Below are positions 26,732 through 34,663 of a DNA stretch of 64,000 bases, one piece after another. The notes beneath the pieces are model-generated. The model did no database searches, was not told the DNA's origin, and worked only from the letters and a program-made list of their open reading frames with translations. The translations under genes were made by a program, and so were the position numbers. Position 1 is the first letter of the stretch. The number at the start of each line of letters is the position of its first letter. The stretch is from Pelagibius sp. Alg239-R121 (GTDB taxonomy: Bacteria > Pseudomonadota > Alphaproteobacteria > Kiloniellales > Kiloniellaceae): NCBI RefSeq assembly GCF_947331435.1, contig NZ_CAMZOF010000003.1:558001-622000 (forward strand), read 5' to 3'.

Positions 26732-28321
26732 TTACTCGGCAGGTGTTATAAAGAACGCCAGCGTATCCTCGTCGGTACGCGGTGTCATTTTCAACTTGCC
26801 TTTACCGCCGGCCCAAACCGCTTGCAGATTCACCAGAGGAATGTACACGCGATCCGCCATGGTCCGTTCCATCGCATCTTCGTACAATGCCCGGCGTTTA
26901 GCGTCGTCGAGCTCCTTGCCGGCAGCCTGCAACAACTCGTCGACTTTCGGATTTTTATAGTCCGTGCGGTTGAACGCGCCGAGCTTCAGGTCCGGAGCGG
27001 GTGAATGGGCGAGCGATCCGAGTGTGTAGGATGCCTCGCCGGTTAGAGTCCCCCAGCCGTTCATGAAGGCTGAGTACTCGCGCTTGGCCTGGGCCGGGAA
27101 GTATACGGAGCGGGTGATCGCGTTTACCTTGGTCTGAATGCCGACCTGCGCGAACATCTGACCGAGCCCCTGACAGATCGCACCGTCGCCTGGCAGGCGG
27201 TCGCTGGTGCAATAGAGATCCATCTTAAAGCCGTCCGGGAATCCGGCATCTGCAAGCAACTGCTTGGCCCGTTGCGGATCGTAGTTGCGGGCGATGACCT
27301 TCTCGCTGGAACCGAAGAAACCTTCTGGCATGACTTGGCGAGCCGGCCGGCCAAGTCCTTCGAGGACGACGTCGACCATGACTTCACGGTCGATTGCCAG
27401 ATCGATGGCTTCGCGTACCTTAGCGTCCCGCAGGGGGTTCTTTGCAAGAACCTTGCCGTCGAGGTCATAGACCTTTGGCGTGCTTTCACGCTGGTCCAGC
27501 TGCAGGTTCATAACGTAGACGCTGTCGGCCAGGAAGGTGTCGGTCTTTGAATCGTTCTTCAGCGACAGCCAGTCGGCCGAAGACACGTAGTTGATCAAAT
27601 CGACCTGACCTGCTTTGAGCGCTGCAAGACGCGAAGAGTCGTTCGGCATTTCCTTGCGCACGACACTCGCCCAGGGGCCTTTGCCGCGCCAGTAGCCGTC
27701 GAAACGCTCCAGGACCAGATCGCCCTTAGGCTCCCAGGAGACCAGCTTGTAGGGTCCTGTGCCGACCGCTGCTTTTCCGGAATTGAAGCCTTCCGCAGCT
27801 GTCTCCTTGGTCGAATAGTCCTTCGCGGCCTTGTGCGAAACAATGAAGAGGCGCACGAAATCGTTTGGCAGAGTTGCCGCCGGCCCATCAGTCTTCATGT
27901 GCACGGTATGATCGTCGATGATGACGACTTCCTTGATGCGCCGGACATAGATCAAAACTGTAGTCGGTCCGGTAACTTCGGGAATGCGTTCAACCGAAAA
28001 TTTGACGTCTTCTGCTGTAAAGTCCGAACCGTCGTGAAACTTCACGCCTTTACGCAGCTTGAACTCCCAGGTGGTGTCGTCGAGCGAGCGCCAGGATTCC
28101 GCGAGGCCGGGCTCGATCTGCAGATTATCGCCGGACCACACCAGGGTGTCGAAGATGTGTTTCATCGCATCGGCATGCACACCGAGTGCGGAGTAATGCG
28201 GATCCATGGATTCGGGTCCGCCGCGCACACCTACGGTAAGCGTCTGTGCCGTTGCGATTGTTGAAAGTGTTCCCAAACCAAGCGCGATCACGCCCGCCTG
28301 GAGAAGCCTGCTCAGTTTCAT
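26732..28321 (-). CDS. Oligopeptide-type ABC transporter substrate-binding protein
   Basis: 529 residues of the SBP_bac_5 family. A Sec signal peptide is clear: a positive start, a hydrophobic core and TIATAQTLTVGV around the cleavage site. The family pattern continues with EPGLAESWRSLDDTTWEFKL, RKGVKFHDGSDFTAEDVKFS and GTGPYKLVSWEPKGDLVLER. It binds the solute in the periplasm; the solute cannot be read from sequence. TAGGAGG lies just before ATG 28321. The divergent MarR gene and two operator-like sites upstream suggest regulation by that protein. Confidence 0.95.
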   Translation of the reverse strand: MKLSRLLQAGVIALGLGTLSTIATAQTLTVGVRGGPESMDPHYSALGVHADAMKHIFDTLVWSGDNLQIEPGLAESWRSLDDTTWEFKLRKGVKFHDGSDFTAEDVKFSVERIPEVTGPTTVLIYVRRIKEVVIIDDHTVHMKTDGPAATLPNDFVRLFIVSHKAAKDYSTKETAAEGFNSGKAAVGTGPYKLVSWEPKGDLVLERFDGYWRGKGPWASVVRKEMPNDSSRLAALKAGQVDLINYVSSADWLSLKNDSKTDTFLADSVYVMNLQLDQRESTPKVYDLDGKVLAKNPLRDAKVREAIDLAIDREVMVDVVLEGLGRPARQVMPEGFFGSSEKVIARNYDPQRAKQLLADAGFPDGFKMDLYCTSDRLPGDGAICQGLGQMFAQVGIQTKVNAITRSVYFPAQAKREYSAFMNGWGTLTGEASYTLGSLAHSPAPDLKLGAFNRTDYKNPKVDELLQAAGKELDDAKRRALYEDAMERTMADRVYIPLVNLQAVWAGGKGKLKMTPRTDEDTLAFFITPAE

Positions 28322-28391
28322 TGCGTCCTCCTAAGGTCCTGTAAAAATTTTTATCTTTTTGACATTTCTTGAGTGATGCAAATTTTATATT

Positions 28392-28407
28392 AGTTCCATT
28401 TAGAACT
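28392..28407. promoter_or_regulatory. Candidate MarR operator 1
   Basis: The 16-bp dyad AGTTCCATTTAGAACT has perfect 5-bp arms around six bases. It is in the divergent gap between the binding-protein gene and the MarR gene, and it matches the second site (28446) at 13 of 16 positions. Confidence 0.5.
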
Positions 28408-28445
28408 TGTATTCACCAGAATGTAAGGCATCATACTGCCCGTCA

Positions 28446-28461
28446 AGTTCAATTTGGATCT
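28446..28461. promoter_or_regulatory. Candidate MarR operator 2
   Basis: AGTTCAATTTGGATCT, a slightly imperfect version of the site at 28392, 54 bp away in the same orientation. A further AACT-type half-site occurs near 28475. It is 28 bp upstream of the MarR ribosome site, so autoregulation is likely. Confidence 0.45.
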
Positions 28462-28503
28462 AATTTTTGATTCTGAACTATCCGGAGGAAGGAGAAGCAG
28501 GTT

Positions 28504-29022
28504 TTGCCGCAACGCAATTTACGGCCAATGCAGACGGGTAGAACTGGCCTTGCGGCGTTGACGGAAGCCAAGCTGTGGAACAACCCCTGCTGGTTTGCAT
28601 TCCGGTTCAATCATATCGCACTACGCTACAATTCACCGCTCTATGCATGGGTCCAAAAGAACTACGGCCTTACGCGGCCCGAGTTCATCGTGATCTATTC
28701 GCTGGGGCTTTTGGATGGTGTTTTGGCGCGCGATATCAGCATCTCTTCCGGATTCCCCAAAAATACGCTGAGCCGCGCGATCGAGAAGCTCTGCCGGCTC
28801 GAACTTATTGAGCGGCGGGCGGATGACGCCGATCGGAGGAACCAGACACTTCATCTCCTGCCGACCGGCCGGAAGATCTTTGACGAGGCCTTGCCCAAGT
28901 TCCAGCAGTTCGAGGAAAAAATGCTGTCGTCCTTGTCTCCGCGGGAAAGGGATACGCTGTCTCATCTGCTCGCCAAAATCGTCCTCGATACTGAGGATTG
29001 GACGACTGAGATCGACGGCTGA
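28504..29022 (+). CDS. MarR-family transcriptional regulator
   Basis: 172 residues. The winged-helix core is visible: RPEFIVIYSLGLLDGVLARDIS, the recognition helix SSGFPKNTLSRAIEKLCRLEL, and the wing RRADDADRRNQTLHLLPTGRK with the MarR-type D-x-R-x-x-x-L pattern. The start is unusual: a TTG at 28504 sits 9 nt after a strong GGAGGAAGGAG, while the next ATG (28528) has no ribosome site. It is divergent from the ABC binding-protein gene and co-directional with the creatininase gene, and probably controls both sides through the two matching dyads in the gap. Confidence 0.9.
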   Translation: MPQRNLRPMQTGRTGLAALTEAKLWNNPCWFAFRFNHIALRYNSPLYAWVQKNYGLTRPEFIVIYSLGLLDGVLARDISISSGFPKNTLSRAIEKLCRLELIERRADDADRRNQTLHLLPTGRKIFDEALPKFQQFEEKMLSSLSPRERDTLSHLLAKIVLDTEDWTTEIDG

Positions 29023-29059
29023 GCCGGCATCACGTGAGCAGGAAGGGAGAAACGCCAAG

Positions 29060-29770
29060 ATGCGCATTGCCGAAATGAATTGGATGCAGGTCGAAGACTA
29101 CTTGAAAAGCGACGATCGCTGCGTCCTGCCGGTGGGTTCGACCGAACAGCATGCTCAACTCTCGCTCTGTGTAGACGTAATTTTGTCGGAGCGCGTCTCT
29201 ATCGAAGCCGCCGAACCTCTCGGCGTGCCGGTTTATCCTGTTATGCCCTTTGGTCTTGCACCGTATTTTTCGGCCTATCCCGGAAGTGTTTCCTTGCGGG
29301 TGGAGACCCTGATGGCGGTGTTTCGGGACCTCATCCGCTCCGTGCGTAATTCGGGGTTCCGCCGGGTTCTGATTGTCAATGGGCACGGTGGAAACGCGCC
29401 GATTGCGGCGCTCATTCAGGAACTGATGTCGGATTGGCCGGAGATGTCGATAAAATATCATCCCTGGTGGGCGGCGCCGAAGACCCTTGAGGCGGCCAAG
29501 AAAATCGATCCGGTTGGTTCCCATGCAAGCTGGATGGAGAATTTCCCCTGGACTCGTCTGGCAAACGCACCGGCGCCGGACGGTGCAAAGCCGCTCATTG
29601 ACTTCAAGGCTCTGAAAGCATCGAACCCGGCCCTTGGGCGTGCCCTGCTGGGTGACGGGAACTTCGGCGGTGAATACCAAAAATCCGATGAAGACATGGC
29701 GGCACTCTGGAAGGCCGGTGTCGAGGAAACGCGCGCTGAGTTGGAGGGGCCGTGGGCGAAACACTCCTGA
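29060..29770 (+). CDS. Creatininase-family amidohydrolase
   Basis: 236 residues. The family signatures are present: LPVGSTEQHAQLSLCVDVILSE, with metal-binding Glu, His and Asp, and VLIVNGHGGNAPI. Creatininase-family enzymes open cyclic amides or hydrolyse formamides (creatinine, FAPy, mycofactocin precursors); the substrate here is unknown. The family is usually 230-270 residues, so it is complete. GGAAGGGAG precedes ATG 29060. It overlaps the next gene by 19 bp and belongs to a catabolic operon with a reductase and an SDR. Confidence 0.9.
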   Translation: MRIAEMNWMQVEDYLKSDDRCVLPVGSTEQHAQLSLCVDVILSERVSIEAAEPLGVPVYPVMPFGLAPYFSAYPGSVSLRVETLMAVFRDLIRSVRNSGFRRVLIVNGHGGNAPIAALIQELMSDWPEMSIKYHPWWAAPKTLEAAKKIDPVGSHASWMENFPWTRLANAPAPDGAKPLIDFKALKASNPALGRALLGDGNFGGEYQKSDEDMAALWKAGVEETRAELEGPWAKHS

Positions 29771-30771
29771 TCTGGGGCGCTGGCGCAATTGGCGGAACAC
29801 TCGGCGCCTATTGGGCGCGCGCGGGTCTGGACGTCCTTATGGTGGACGTCGTTGCCGAACACGCCGAAGCCTGCAGCACCCGGGGCCTGACCATCGAGGG
29901 GCCCGTCGACGAGTTTTGCCAAATCGTTCCGACCGTCACGCCGGACCAGCTCGAAGGAACCTACAGCTGCATTGTCCTGGCCGTGAAAGCGCATCATACG
30001 CAGGCGGCGTTGCGAGACCTTACACCGCACCTTGCAGACGACGGTTACGTTCTTTCAGCACAAAACGGACTGAACGAACTTTTCATCGCCAGATCGCTTG
30101 GTGAAGCCCGCACTATGGGCTGTTTCGTTAACTTCGGTGCCGACTGGCACGGGGCTGGGCGTATTCTATTCGGCAATCGTGGTGCCGTCGTTGTCGGAGA
30201 GGCTTACGGCGATAACGGAGACCGCGCCCGGCGGATGCACGAGTTACTCAGCATCTTCGAACCCGACGCGGTTCTCACAGATGATATCTGGGCCTATCTC
30301 TGGGGCAAATTGGGATACGGCGCCATGCTGTTCGCAACGGCACTGACGGATGACTCCATGACGGCAAACTTCGACGATCCGGCGCGGACACGCGCTTGGG
30401 TCACGCTTGGACGCGAAGTCATGTCTGTCGCGGCAGCTCGCAACGTAATGCCCAAGGGTTTTAACGGATTTGAGCCCGCCGCCTTTATGCCCGGCGCGTC
30501 CTATGCCGATGCGGAGGCTTCCGTCGCGGCGCTTGCGGAATTCAACCGCCATACCGCCAAGACTCACTCCGGTATCTGGCGTGACCTTGCTGTCCGCAAG
30601 CGTCCGACCGAAGTCGACGCGCAAATCGGCATCATTGCCGAAGTCGCTGCAGACTGTGGTATCGGGACACCTGGCCTTCAGGCTCTGGTCGAACTCATAC
30701 ACGACATCGAGCAGGGACGGCGTCCTCAAAGCCCCGAAACACTCAAACTCCTGATTGACCGATGCAACTGA
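29752..30771 (+). CDS. Ketopantoate reductase-family (ApbA/PanE) dehydrogenase
   Basis: 339 residues. The Rossmann motif WGAGAIGGTLGAYWARAG opens the protein; VLAVKAHHTQAAL has the family lysine region, and AQNGLNELF and WAYLWGKLGYGAM are the ApbA/PanE C-terminal landmarks. The start is GTG 29752, inside the creatininase gene, 6 nt after GGAGG. Given its place between a creatininase-like and an SDR gene, it is more likely a catabolic 2-hydroxyacid or amino-acid related dehydrogenase than a pantothenate enzyme. Confidence 0.88.
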   Translation: MGETLLIWGAGAIGGTLGAYWARAGLDVLMVDVVAEHAEACSTRGLTIEGPVDEFCQIVPTVTPDQLEGTYSCIVLAVKAHHTQAALRDLTPHLADDGYVLSAQNGLNELFIARSLGEARTMGCFVNFGADWHGAGRILFGNRGAVVVGEAYGDNGDRARRMHELLSIFEPDAVLTDDIWAYLWGKLGYGAMLFATALTDDSMTANFDDPARTRAWVTLGREVMSVAAARNVMPKGFNGFEPAAFMPGASYADAEASVAALAEFNRHTAKTHSGIWRDLAVRKRPTEVDAQIGIIAEVAADCGIGTPGLQALVELIHDIEQGRRPQSPETLKLLIDRCN

Positions 30772-31517
30772 AATTTGATCAGAGAGTCGTGCTCGTCTCC
30801 GGTGCAGCTCAAGGGATAGGGCGGGCTATCGCCCACGCATTTGTCGAAGCGGGCGCGATGGTTTATCTCGCCGACCTCGATGGCGCCGGAGTTTCCGCAG
30901 CCGCCGCCGAACTGGGTGCTAAGAGTGCTGTGCTCGATCTTTCGAACCGAGATGCTACGATTGCCCACTGTAAAGAGATTGCTGAAGAGCAGGGGCGTAT
31001 CGACATTCTGGTGCATGCCGCAGGCGGCGTTCGTGGACAGATCGGCCGGCCAATCGAAGAAATCACGGAGGAAGATTGGCGCAAGGTTTTTGAACCCAAT
31101 GCGGATGCCGCTTTCTGGCTTGCTCAGGCCGTCGCCCCGGTTATGAAGACGGCCGGCTGGGGGCGCATCGTCAATATTGCTTCGGGTGCGGGATTACGGC
31201 CGAGTTTGACGGGTATCCAGGCCTACACGGCGGCCAAGCATGCGTTGGTCGGATTGACCCGGCAGCTGTCCTGGGAATTGGCGCCCTTCGGCATCACAGT
31301 GAACGCCGTAGCACCGGGATTGGTGCTGTCCAACCCAAGCTCTACGCAGCAATGGCAAAGCTATGGAGCTGATGGACAGGCAAAGATCATTGATGCCATC
31401 CATACACGGCGTTTGGGGACGCCCGAGGATATCGCGGCTGCGGTGCTGTTCTTTGCATCGGAACAGGCGGGATGGGTGACGGGGCAGGTGCTTTCGGTGG
31501 ATGGTGGGCGTTCGTGA
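30762..31517 (+). CDS. Short-chain dehydrogenase/reductase
   Basis: 251 residues with the classical SDR set: cofactor loop SGAAQGIGRA, HAAGG, catalytic S141 (NIASGAG), Y155 and K159 (YTAAKHA), and the C-terminal GWVTGQVLSVDGG. D38-L-D after the second strand favours NAD(H). The start overlaps the preceding reductase gene by 10 bp, so the three genes from creatininase to SDR form one translationally coupled operon. The substrate is unknown. Confidence 0.93.
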   Translation: MQLKFDQRVVLVSGAAQGIGRAIAHAFVEAGAMVYLADLDGAGVSAAAAELGAKSAVLDLSNRDATIAHCKEIAEEQGRIDILVHAAGGVRGQIGRPIEEITEEDWRKVFEPNADAAFWLAQAVAPVMKTAGWGRIVNIASGAGLRPSLTGIQAYTAAKHALVGLTRQLSWELAPFGITVNAVAPGLVLSNPSSTQQWQSYGADGQAKIIDAIHTRRLGTPEDIAAAVLFFASEQAGWVTGQVLSVDGGRS

Positions 31518-31627
31518 TGCTGGATCACAGTTTCTGGTGGCATTGTCACCTTGCGTGAAATCGGGTCAAATCTGTCGCAGGACGTAGCCAGGCTCACCTT
31601 GGGTCGACATAAAACCGGACTAGTGCG

Positions 31628-31933
31628 ATGTGTAGAAACATTAGAACGCTCTTCAACTTCGAACCGCCTGCAACAGATGACGAAGTTCACGATGCAGCAC
31701 TCCAATTCGTGCGCAAGTTAAGTGGTTCGACCAAACCTTCAAAGCGCAATGCCGCCGCATTCGAACGTGCCGTGGAGCAAGTGGCCGTTGCGGTGCATGA
31801 ACTCGTTGGCGCTTTAGAAACGTCCCAGCCACCGCGTAATCGTGAGGAAGAAGCGGCCAAAGCGCGTCTGAGATCGGCCGCGCGCTTTTCCCAACCGAAG
31901 GGCAAAATCGACACCGCTGGGACGACATCCTGA
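31628..31933 (+). CDS. DUF2277 domain protein
   Basis: 101 residues. The characteristic start MCRNIRTLFNFEPPATDDE and the conserved AALQFVRKLSG, then AKARLRSAARF, identify the DUF2277 family. The cysteine at position 2 is conserved in what I recall of the family. These proteins are small, cytosolic and uncharacterised; no function is offered. It converges with the next gene, the stops lying 9 bp apart. Confidence 0.88.
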   Translation: MCRNIRTLFNFEPPATDDEVHDAALQFVRKLSGSTKPSKRNAAAFERAVEQVAVAVHELVGALETSQPPRNREEEAAKARLRSAARFSQPKGKIDTAGTTS

Positions 31934-31942
31934 GTTCCCAAC

Positions 31943-32377
31943 CTAGGCCGGCACGGTCTCCCGGCCCTCGCCGCCGAAGCGTGTCGCCAGGAAACCAATG
32001 ATCAGCCCGACAATGGTACCTTCCAGCGTGAACCAGAAGGGCGAAGTGACGATGCCATCCACACCGAAGATGGCCGTCATCACCTGGCCAAGGTTGTCGT
32101 AGGCAAAGAAGGTCAGGACAAAGTTCATCCAGGCCCCCATGAACGGAGCACGGAACCACCAGGGCATGGGAAGCTTCAGGATCGGGTGCCAGTTAAAGAC
32201 GCCAAAAATGCCGATAATGGCGCCCAGCGTGGTGTACCAGAGCAGGATGCCCCAGCGCATCAACAGACCTGCGTTTGGATCTAGGACGGGGAGCAGGAAA
32301 AAACCGGCAAGACCGATGACGAGACCAGCCGTTTTCCCGACGGCGATTCTTGTAATCAAGGAGGGATTTCCAAACAT
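31943..32377 (-). CDS. Four-helix membrane protein of unknown function
   Basis: 144 residues with four hydrophobic segments (about 12-31, 41-62, 78-96, 118-136) and little outside the membrane. Near the second loop are NWHPILKLPMPWWFRAP and a FAYDNLGQVM stretch. I do not recognise the family with certainty. TAGGAG is well placed before ATG 32377. The 323-bp upstream gap carries palindromic repeat copy C. Confidence 0.65.
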   Translation of the reverse strand: MFGNPSLITRIAVGKTAGLVIGLAGFFLLPVLDPNAGLLMRWGILLWYTTLGAIIGIFGVFNWHPILKLPMPWWFRAPFMGAWMNFVLTFFAYDNLGQVMTAIFGVDGIVTSPFWFTLEGTIVGLIIGFLATRFGGEGRETVPA

Positions 32378-32700
32378 GGGACTCTCCTAAAACGATCAGG
32401 CGTCAGCAAGACGGAACGGAATCCCGGAAGCACGGATACCTTGTTTCTTTGTGACGTCCTAAGCCAATCATACAGCGTGCAGGGAAGGGCGCTTTGATGT
32501 CGATCACTTCCGATGCGGCGCCATTGTTTTTTTCGGGCGCTGCTTGGTTTTTACTGGCACTTTGTCGTCTGATCGTTTTTCACTGTTTTAGTGAAAAATG
32601 TGAATCAGTCTCTGTTTCATATAGTTAGAGAGCGATTCGTAACCTTGACCGTTCCGTCAAGAGCGACCGCACTCTTGAGTTTCCATTGTAGACTGCGGCG
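32378..32700. other. 323-bp gap with repeat copy C
   Basis: Between two divergent genes. The right third is repeat copy C. The rest is T-rich (runs near 32525 and 32550) with no open frame or clear promoter that I can support; it must nevertheless hold promoters for both flanking genes. Confidence 0.5.
32576..32677. repeat. Intergenic palindromic repeat, copy C (long form)
   Basis: First hairpin: TTTTTCACT (32576) pairs perfectly with AGTGAAAAA (ends 32598). A linker, GAATCAGTCTCTGTTTCATA, leads to the second hairpin: outer AGAGAGCG (32627-32634) with CGCACTCT (32668-32675), one mismatch; inner CTTGAC (32644-32649) with GTCAAG (32656-32661). The whole about 100-bp element is clearly homologous to copy D, with different stem bases but kept pairing. 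Confidence 0.8.
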
Positions 32701-33444
32701 ATGCCTGATCACTTTACGCTCATTTCCATTGCGTTGACGTTTTTGCTGGCCGGGACCGTCAAGGGTGTCATCGGGCTGGGCTTGCCATCAGTTTCCCTTG
32801 CGCTTCTGACCGCTTCGCTGGGTCTGCCGCAAGCCATGGCACTGTTGTTGGTGCCGTCTTTCGTCACCAACATCTGGCAGGCGGCGGTGGGCGGGAACGC
32901 GAGGGTGATCCTCTTGCGGATCTGGCCGTTTCTTATCTTGGCCTCGGTGACGGTTTGGCTCGGAGCCGCGGCTCTGACGCGCGTCGATCTGGCTTGGCTC
33001 TCGGCACTTTTGGGGATCCTGTTAATCGTCTACGCGCTCTTAAGCCTGAGCGGCCTTCGGCTGTCGCTCTCGCCTGGTCGCGAGCGCTGGGCGGGACCGC
33101 TGCTGGGTGGGCTGAACGGTGTGCTTACGGGTATGACCGGGTCCTTCGTGTTCCCTGGCATTCTTTTTCTTCAAGCCATCGGTCTGCCCCGCGATCTGCT
33201 GATTCAGTCCATGGGCATGCTCTTCACGGTCTCTACGATCGCGTTGGGGTTTTCACTCAAGGGCAACAACCTCCTGACCGCCGAGCTTGGCGGACTTTCG
33301 GCTGCTGCAGTCATTCCGGCATTGATTGGCATGGTTTTGGGGCAACGCCTGCGCCGCCGTCTGCCCGAGACTCTTTTTCGCCGTCTGTTCTTCATCTCGC
33401 TGTTGTTGCTCGGCCTCTATATCATTGCCGACGCTGGTTGGTAG
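32701..33444 (+). CDS. TauE/SafE-family membrane transporter
   Basis: 247 residues, about eight membrane helices in two homologous halves. The family motif KGVIGLGLPSVSLALL is in the first half and LGGLNGVLTGMTGSF in the second. TauE/SafE proteins export sulfite, sulfoacetate or other small sulfonate-derived anions, although many family members have no assigned substrate. No sulfonate gene is adjacent; a SuyAB-like pair is 29 kb away. No clear ribosome site precedes ATG 32701. Confidence 0.85.
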   Translation: MPDHFTLISIALTFLLAGTVKGVIGLGLPSVSLALLTASLGLPQAMALLLVPSFVTNIWQAAVGGNARVILLRIWPFLILASVTVWLGAAALTRVDLAWLSALLGILLIVYALLSLSGLRLSLSPGRERWAGPLLGGLNGVLTGMTGSFVFPGILFLQAIGLPRDLLIQSMGMLFTVSTIALGFSLKGNNLLTAELGGLSAAAVIPALIGMVLGQRLRRRLPETLFRRLFFISLLLLGLYIIADAGW

Positions 33445-33509
33445 GCATTCGCAGCGCCGGGGGCGCCACTTTGTTGGGCGCCTCAATTTCCGTCCGCTCT
33501 TATTCCGGT

Positions 33510-33749
33510 CTACTTTTTCACCAGCCGTGCGATGAAGATCAGCAGGCAGGCACCGGCCGTTGCGGCTAACAGCGACCCGACCAGGCCAGAAATGCCGATC
33601 CCGGCGAGGGGCAGGAGCCAGCCGGCAACCAGACCGCCGGCGATGCCGAGCAGAATGTTGGCAATCAGACCCATGTCGGATTTCATAAGCTTTTCCGCAA
33701 CAAATCCGGCAAGGCCGCCAATGAGGATTGAGCCGATTATCGATTCCAT
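33510..33749 (-). CDS. GlsB/YeaQ/YmgE-family small membrane protein
   Basis: 79 residues, three hydrophobic segments, glycine-rich: GSILIGGLAGFVAEKLMKSD, LLGIAGGLVAGWLL and a last helix ending in LIFIARLVKK. This is the transglycosylase-associated/GlsB family, linked to envelope stress in several bacteria, with no known biochemical activity. A GGAGACTGGAAAATC stretch precedes the start. Confidence 0.88.
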   Translation of the reverse strand: MESIIGSILIGGLAGFVAEKLMKSDMGLIANILLGIAGGLVAGWLLPLAGIGISGLVGSLLAATAGACLLIFIARLVKK

Positions 33750-33798
33750 GATTTTCCAGTCTCCTTATCGTTTTTTTGTCTATTCATAGTCCGGATCG

Positions 33799-33820
33799 GC
33801 CCTCCGCTGAAACGGAGGGC
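33799..33820. terminator. Perfect stem-loop
   Basis: GCCCTCCG pairs with CGGAGGGC around CTGAAA. It lies between two minus-strand genes, 68 bp past the DUF3012 gene stop, and probably ends that transcript, though there is no T-run. Confidence 0.5.
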
Positions 33821-33887
33821 GCTCGCTGCTGGAGCGTCGGCCGGACACCCGCGCAAATTCTCTCTGCGGCTTATTCCGTTACGCTAA

Positions 33888-34064
33888 CTAACCCAGGATA
33901 CAGTGCTTGGCGAAGTCCTTGGCTTCGTTGGCACTCCAATCGCCTTTGGGTTTATCTTTCAAATCCGCGCACCATTCTTCGCTGCCCACTTCGGGGGAGC
34001 AGGCGGCGGTCAGGGCACCAACAATCACAAGCACGGCAAGTGCCGTTCGGCGTTTTACTTTCAT
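33888..34064 (-). CDS. DUF3012 small lipoprotein
   Basis: 58 residues. A basic start and hydrophobic stretch lead to the lipobox LTAAC, with the acylated cysteine at residue 22, so the mature protein is only about 37 residues. The mature part, SPEVGSEEWCADLKDKPKGD then AKDFAKHCILG, matches DUF3012, with two further cysteines that may form a disulfide. Function unknown. GAGGACGAA precedes ATG 34064; an upstream in-frame extension was rejected because the signal sequence starts here. Confidence 0.85.
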   Translation of the reverse strand: MKVKRRTALAVLVIVGALTAACSPEVGSEEWCADLKDKPKGDWSANEAKDFAKHCILG

Positions 34065-34663
34065 TTCGTCCTCTCTAACGGCGAAGGCAAATTGACGGCA
34101 TCGAATGACGACGCAGCCGGGTGGCGCTACGCTGCCTGAGATTGACGCCAGTCGCCTGTGGCCTTTTCTTTCATTCAGGATAATGGAAAGACGCATCTGC
34201 GCCTGTTCGTAATAACACGTAGGATTAGTTCGCATGCCTTAAACGCAATCCAGATTATCCCTGTGCGAACTGAGCGCACGATCATTTTTGTGCGTTGCAA
34301 TCAAGAATGTGAAAGGCCCCTAAGTTACAGAGTATAAAGCTAAAATTCAATTTATCTTGATGAAAAGCTATAGAATGAGATTTTCCTGGAATCCTGTGGA
34401 CGATAGGAAATTCAGCCATCTTCTGGCTATGTTATGTTCCGGATTTGTTCGACAACCTGCTGGTCCGATGCTATGATAGTTTTCGTATCGGCCTCGCCCC
34501 GCCGATGACTCCAGCTTATTGCTCATTCAAGCTTTTGCCGCAGAGCTATGTCCCAGCCTACGGCCATCGCCGGGGGTTCTGTGTCTTTCAGATCCCGGCT
34601 TATTGCCGAGTTCCGGGGTTTGCTTCGTTCCCGGTTTTGTCAACGCTACTGGAAAGCCATCCT
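34065..34663. other. 599-bp gap upstream of the ABC exporter
   Basis: A divergent gap. The centre (34300-34400) is AT-rich and likely holds promoters. The last 200 bp before the exporter gene contain self-complementary stretches (around GATCCCGGC ... GCCG ... CCGGGG, 34590-34617) that could fold in a leader RNA. An in-frame extension of the exporter and a 62-codon frame from 34548 cross this part, but neither resembles a known protein. I see no gene I can support. Confidence 0.4.

Noticed and set aside
29752-30771. Pantothenate gene panE
   Set aside because: The fold is right, but the gene is embedded in a catabolic operon and no other pantothenate gene is near, so a specific symbol is not justified.
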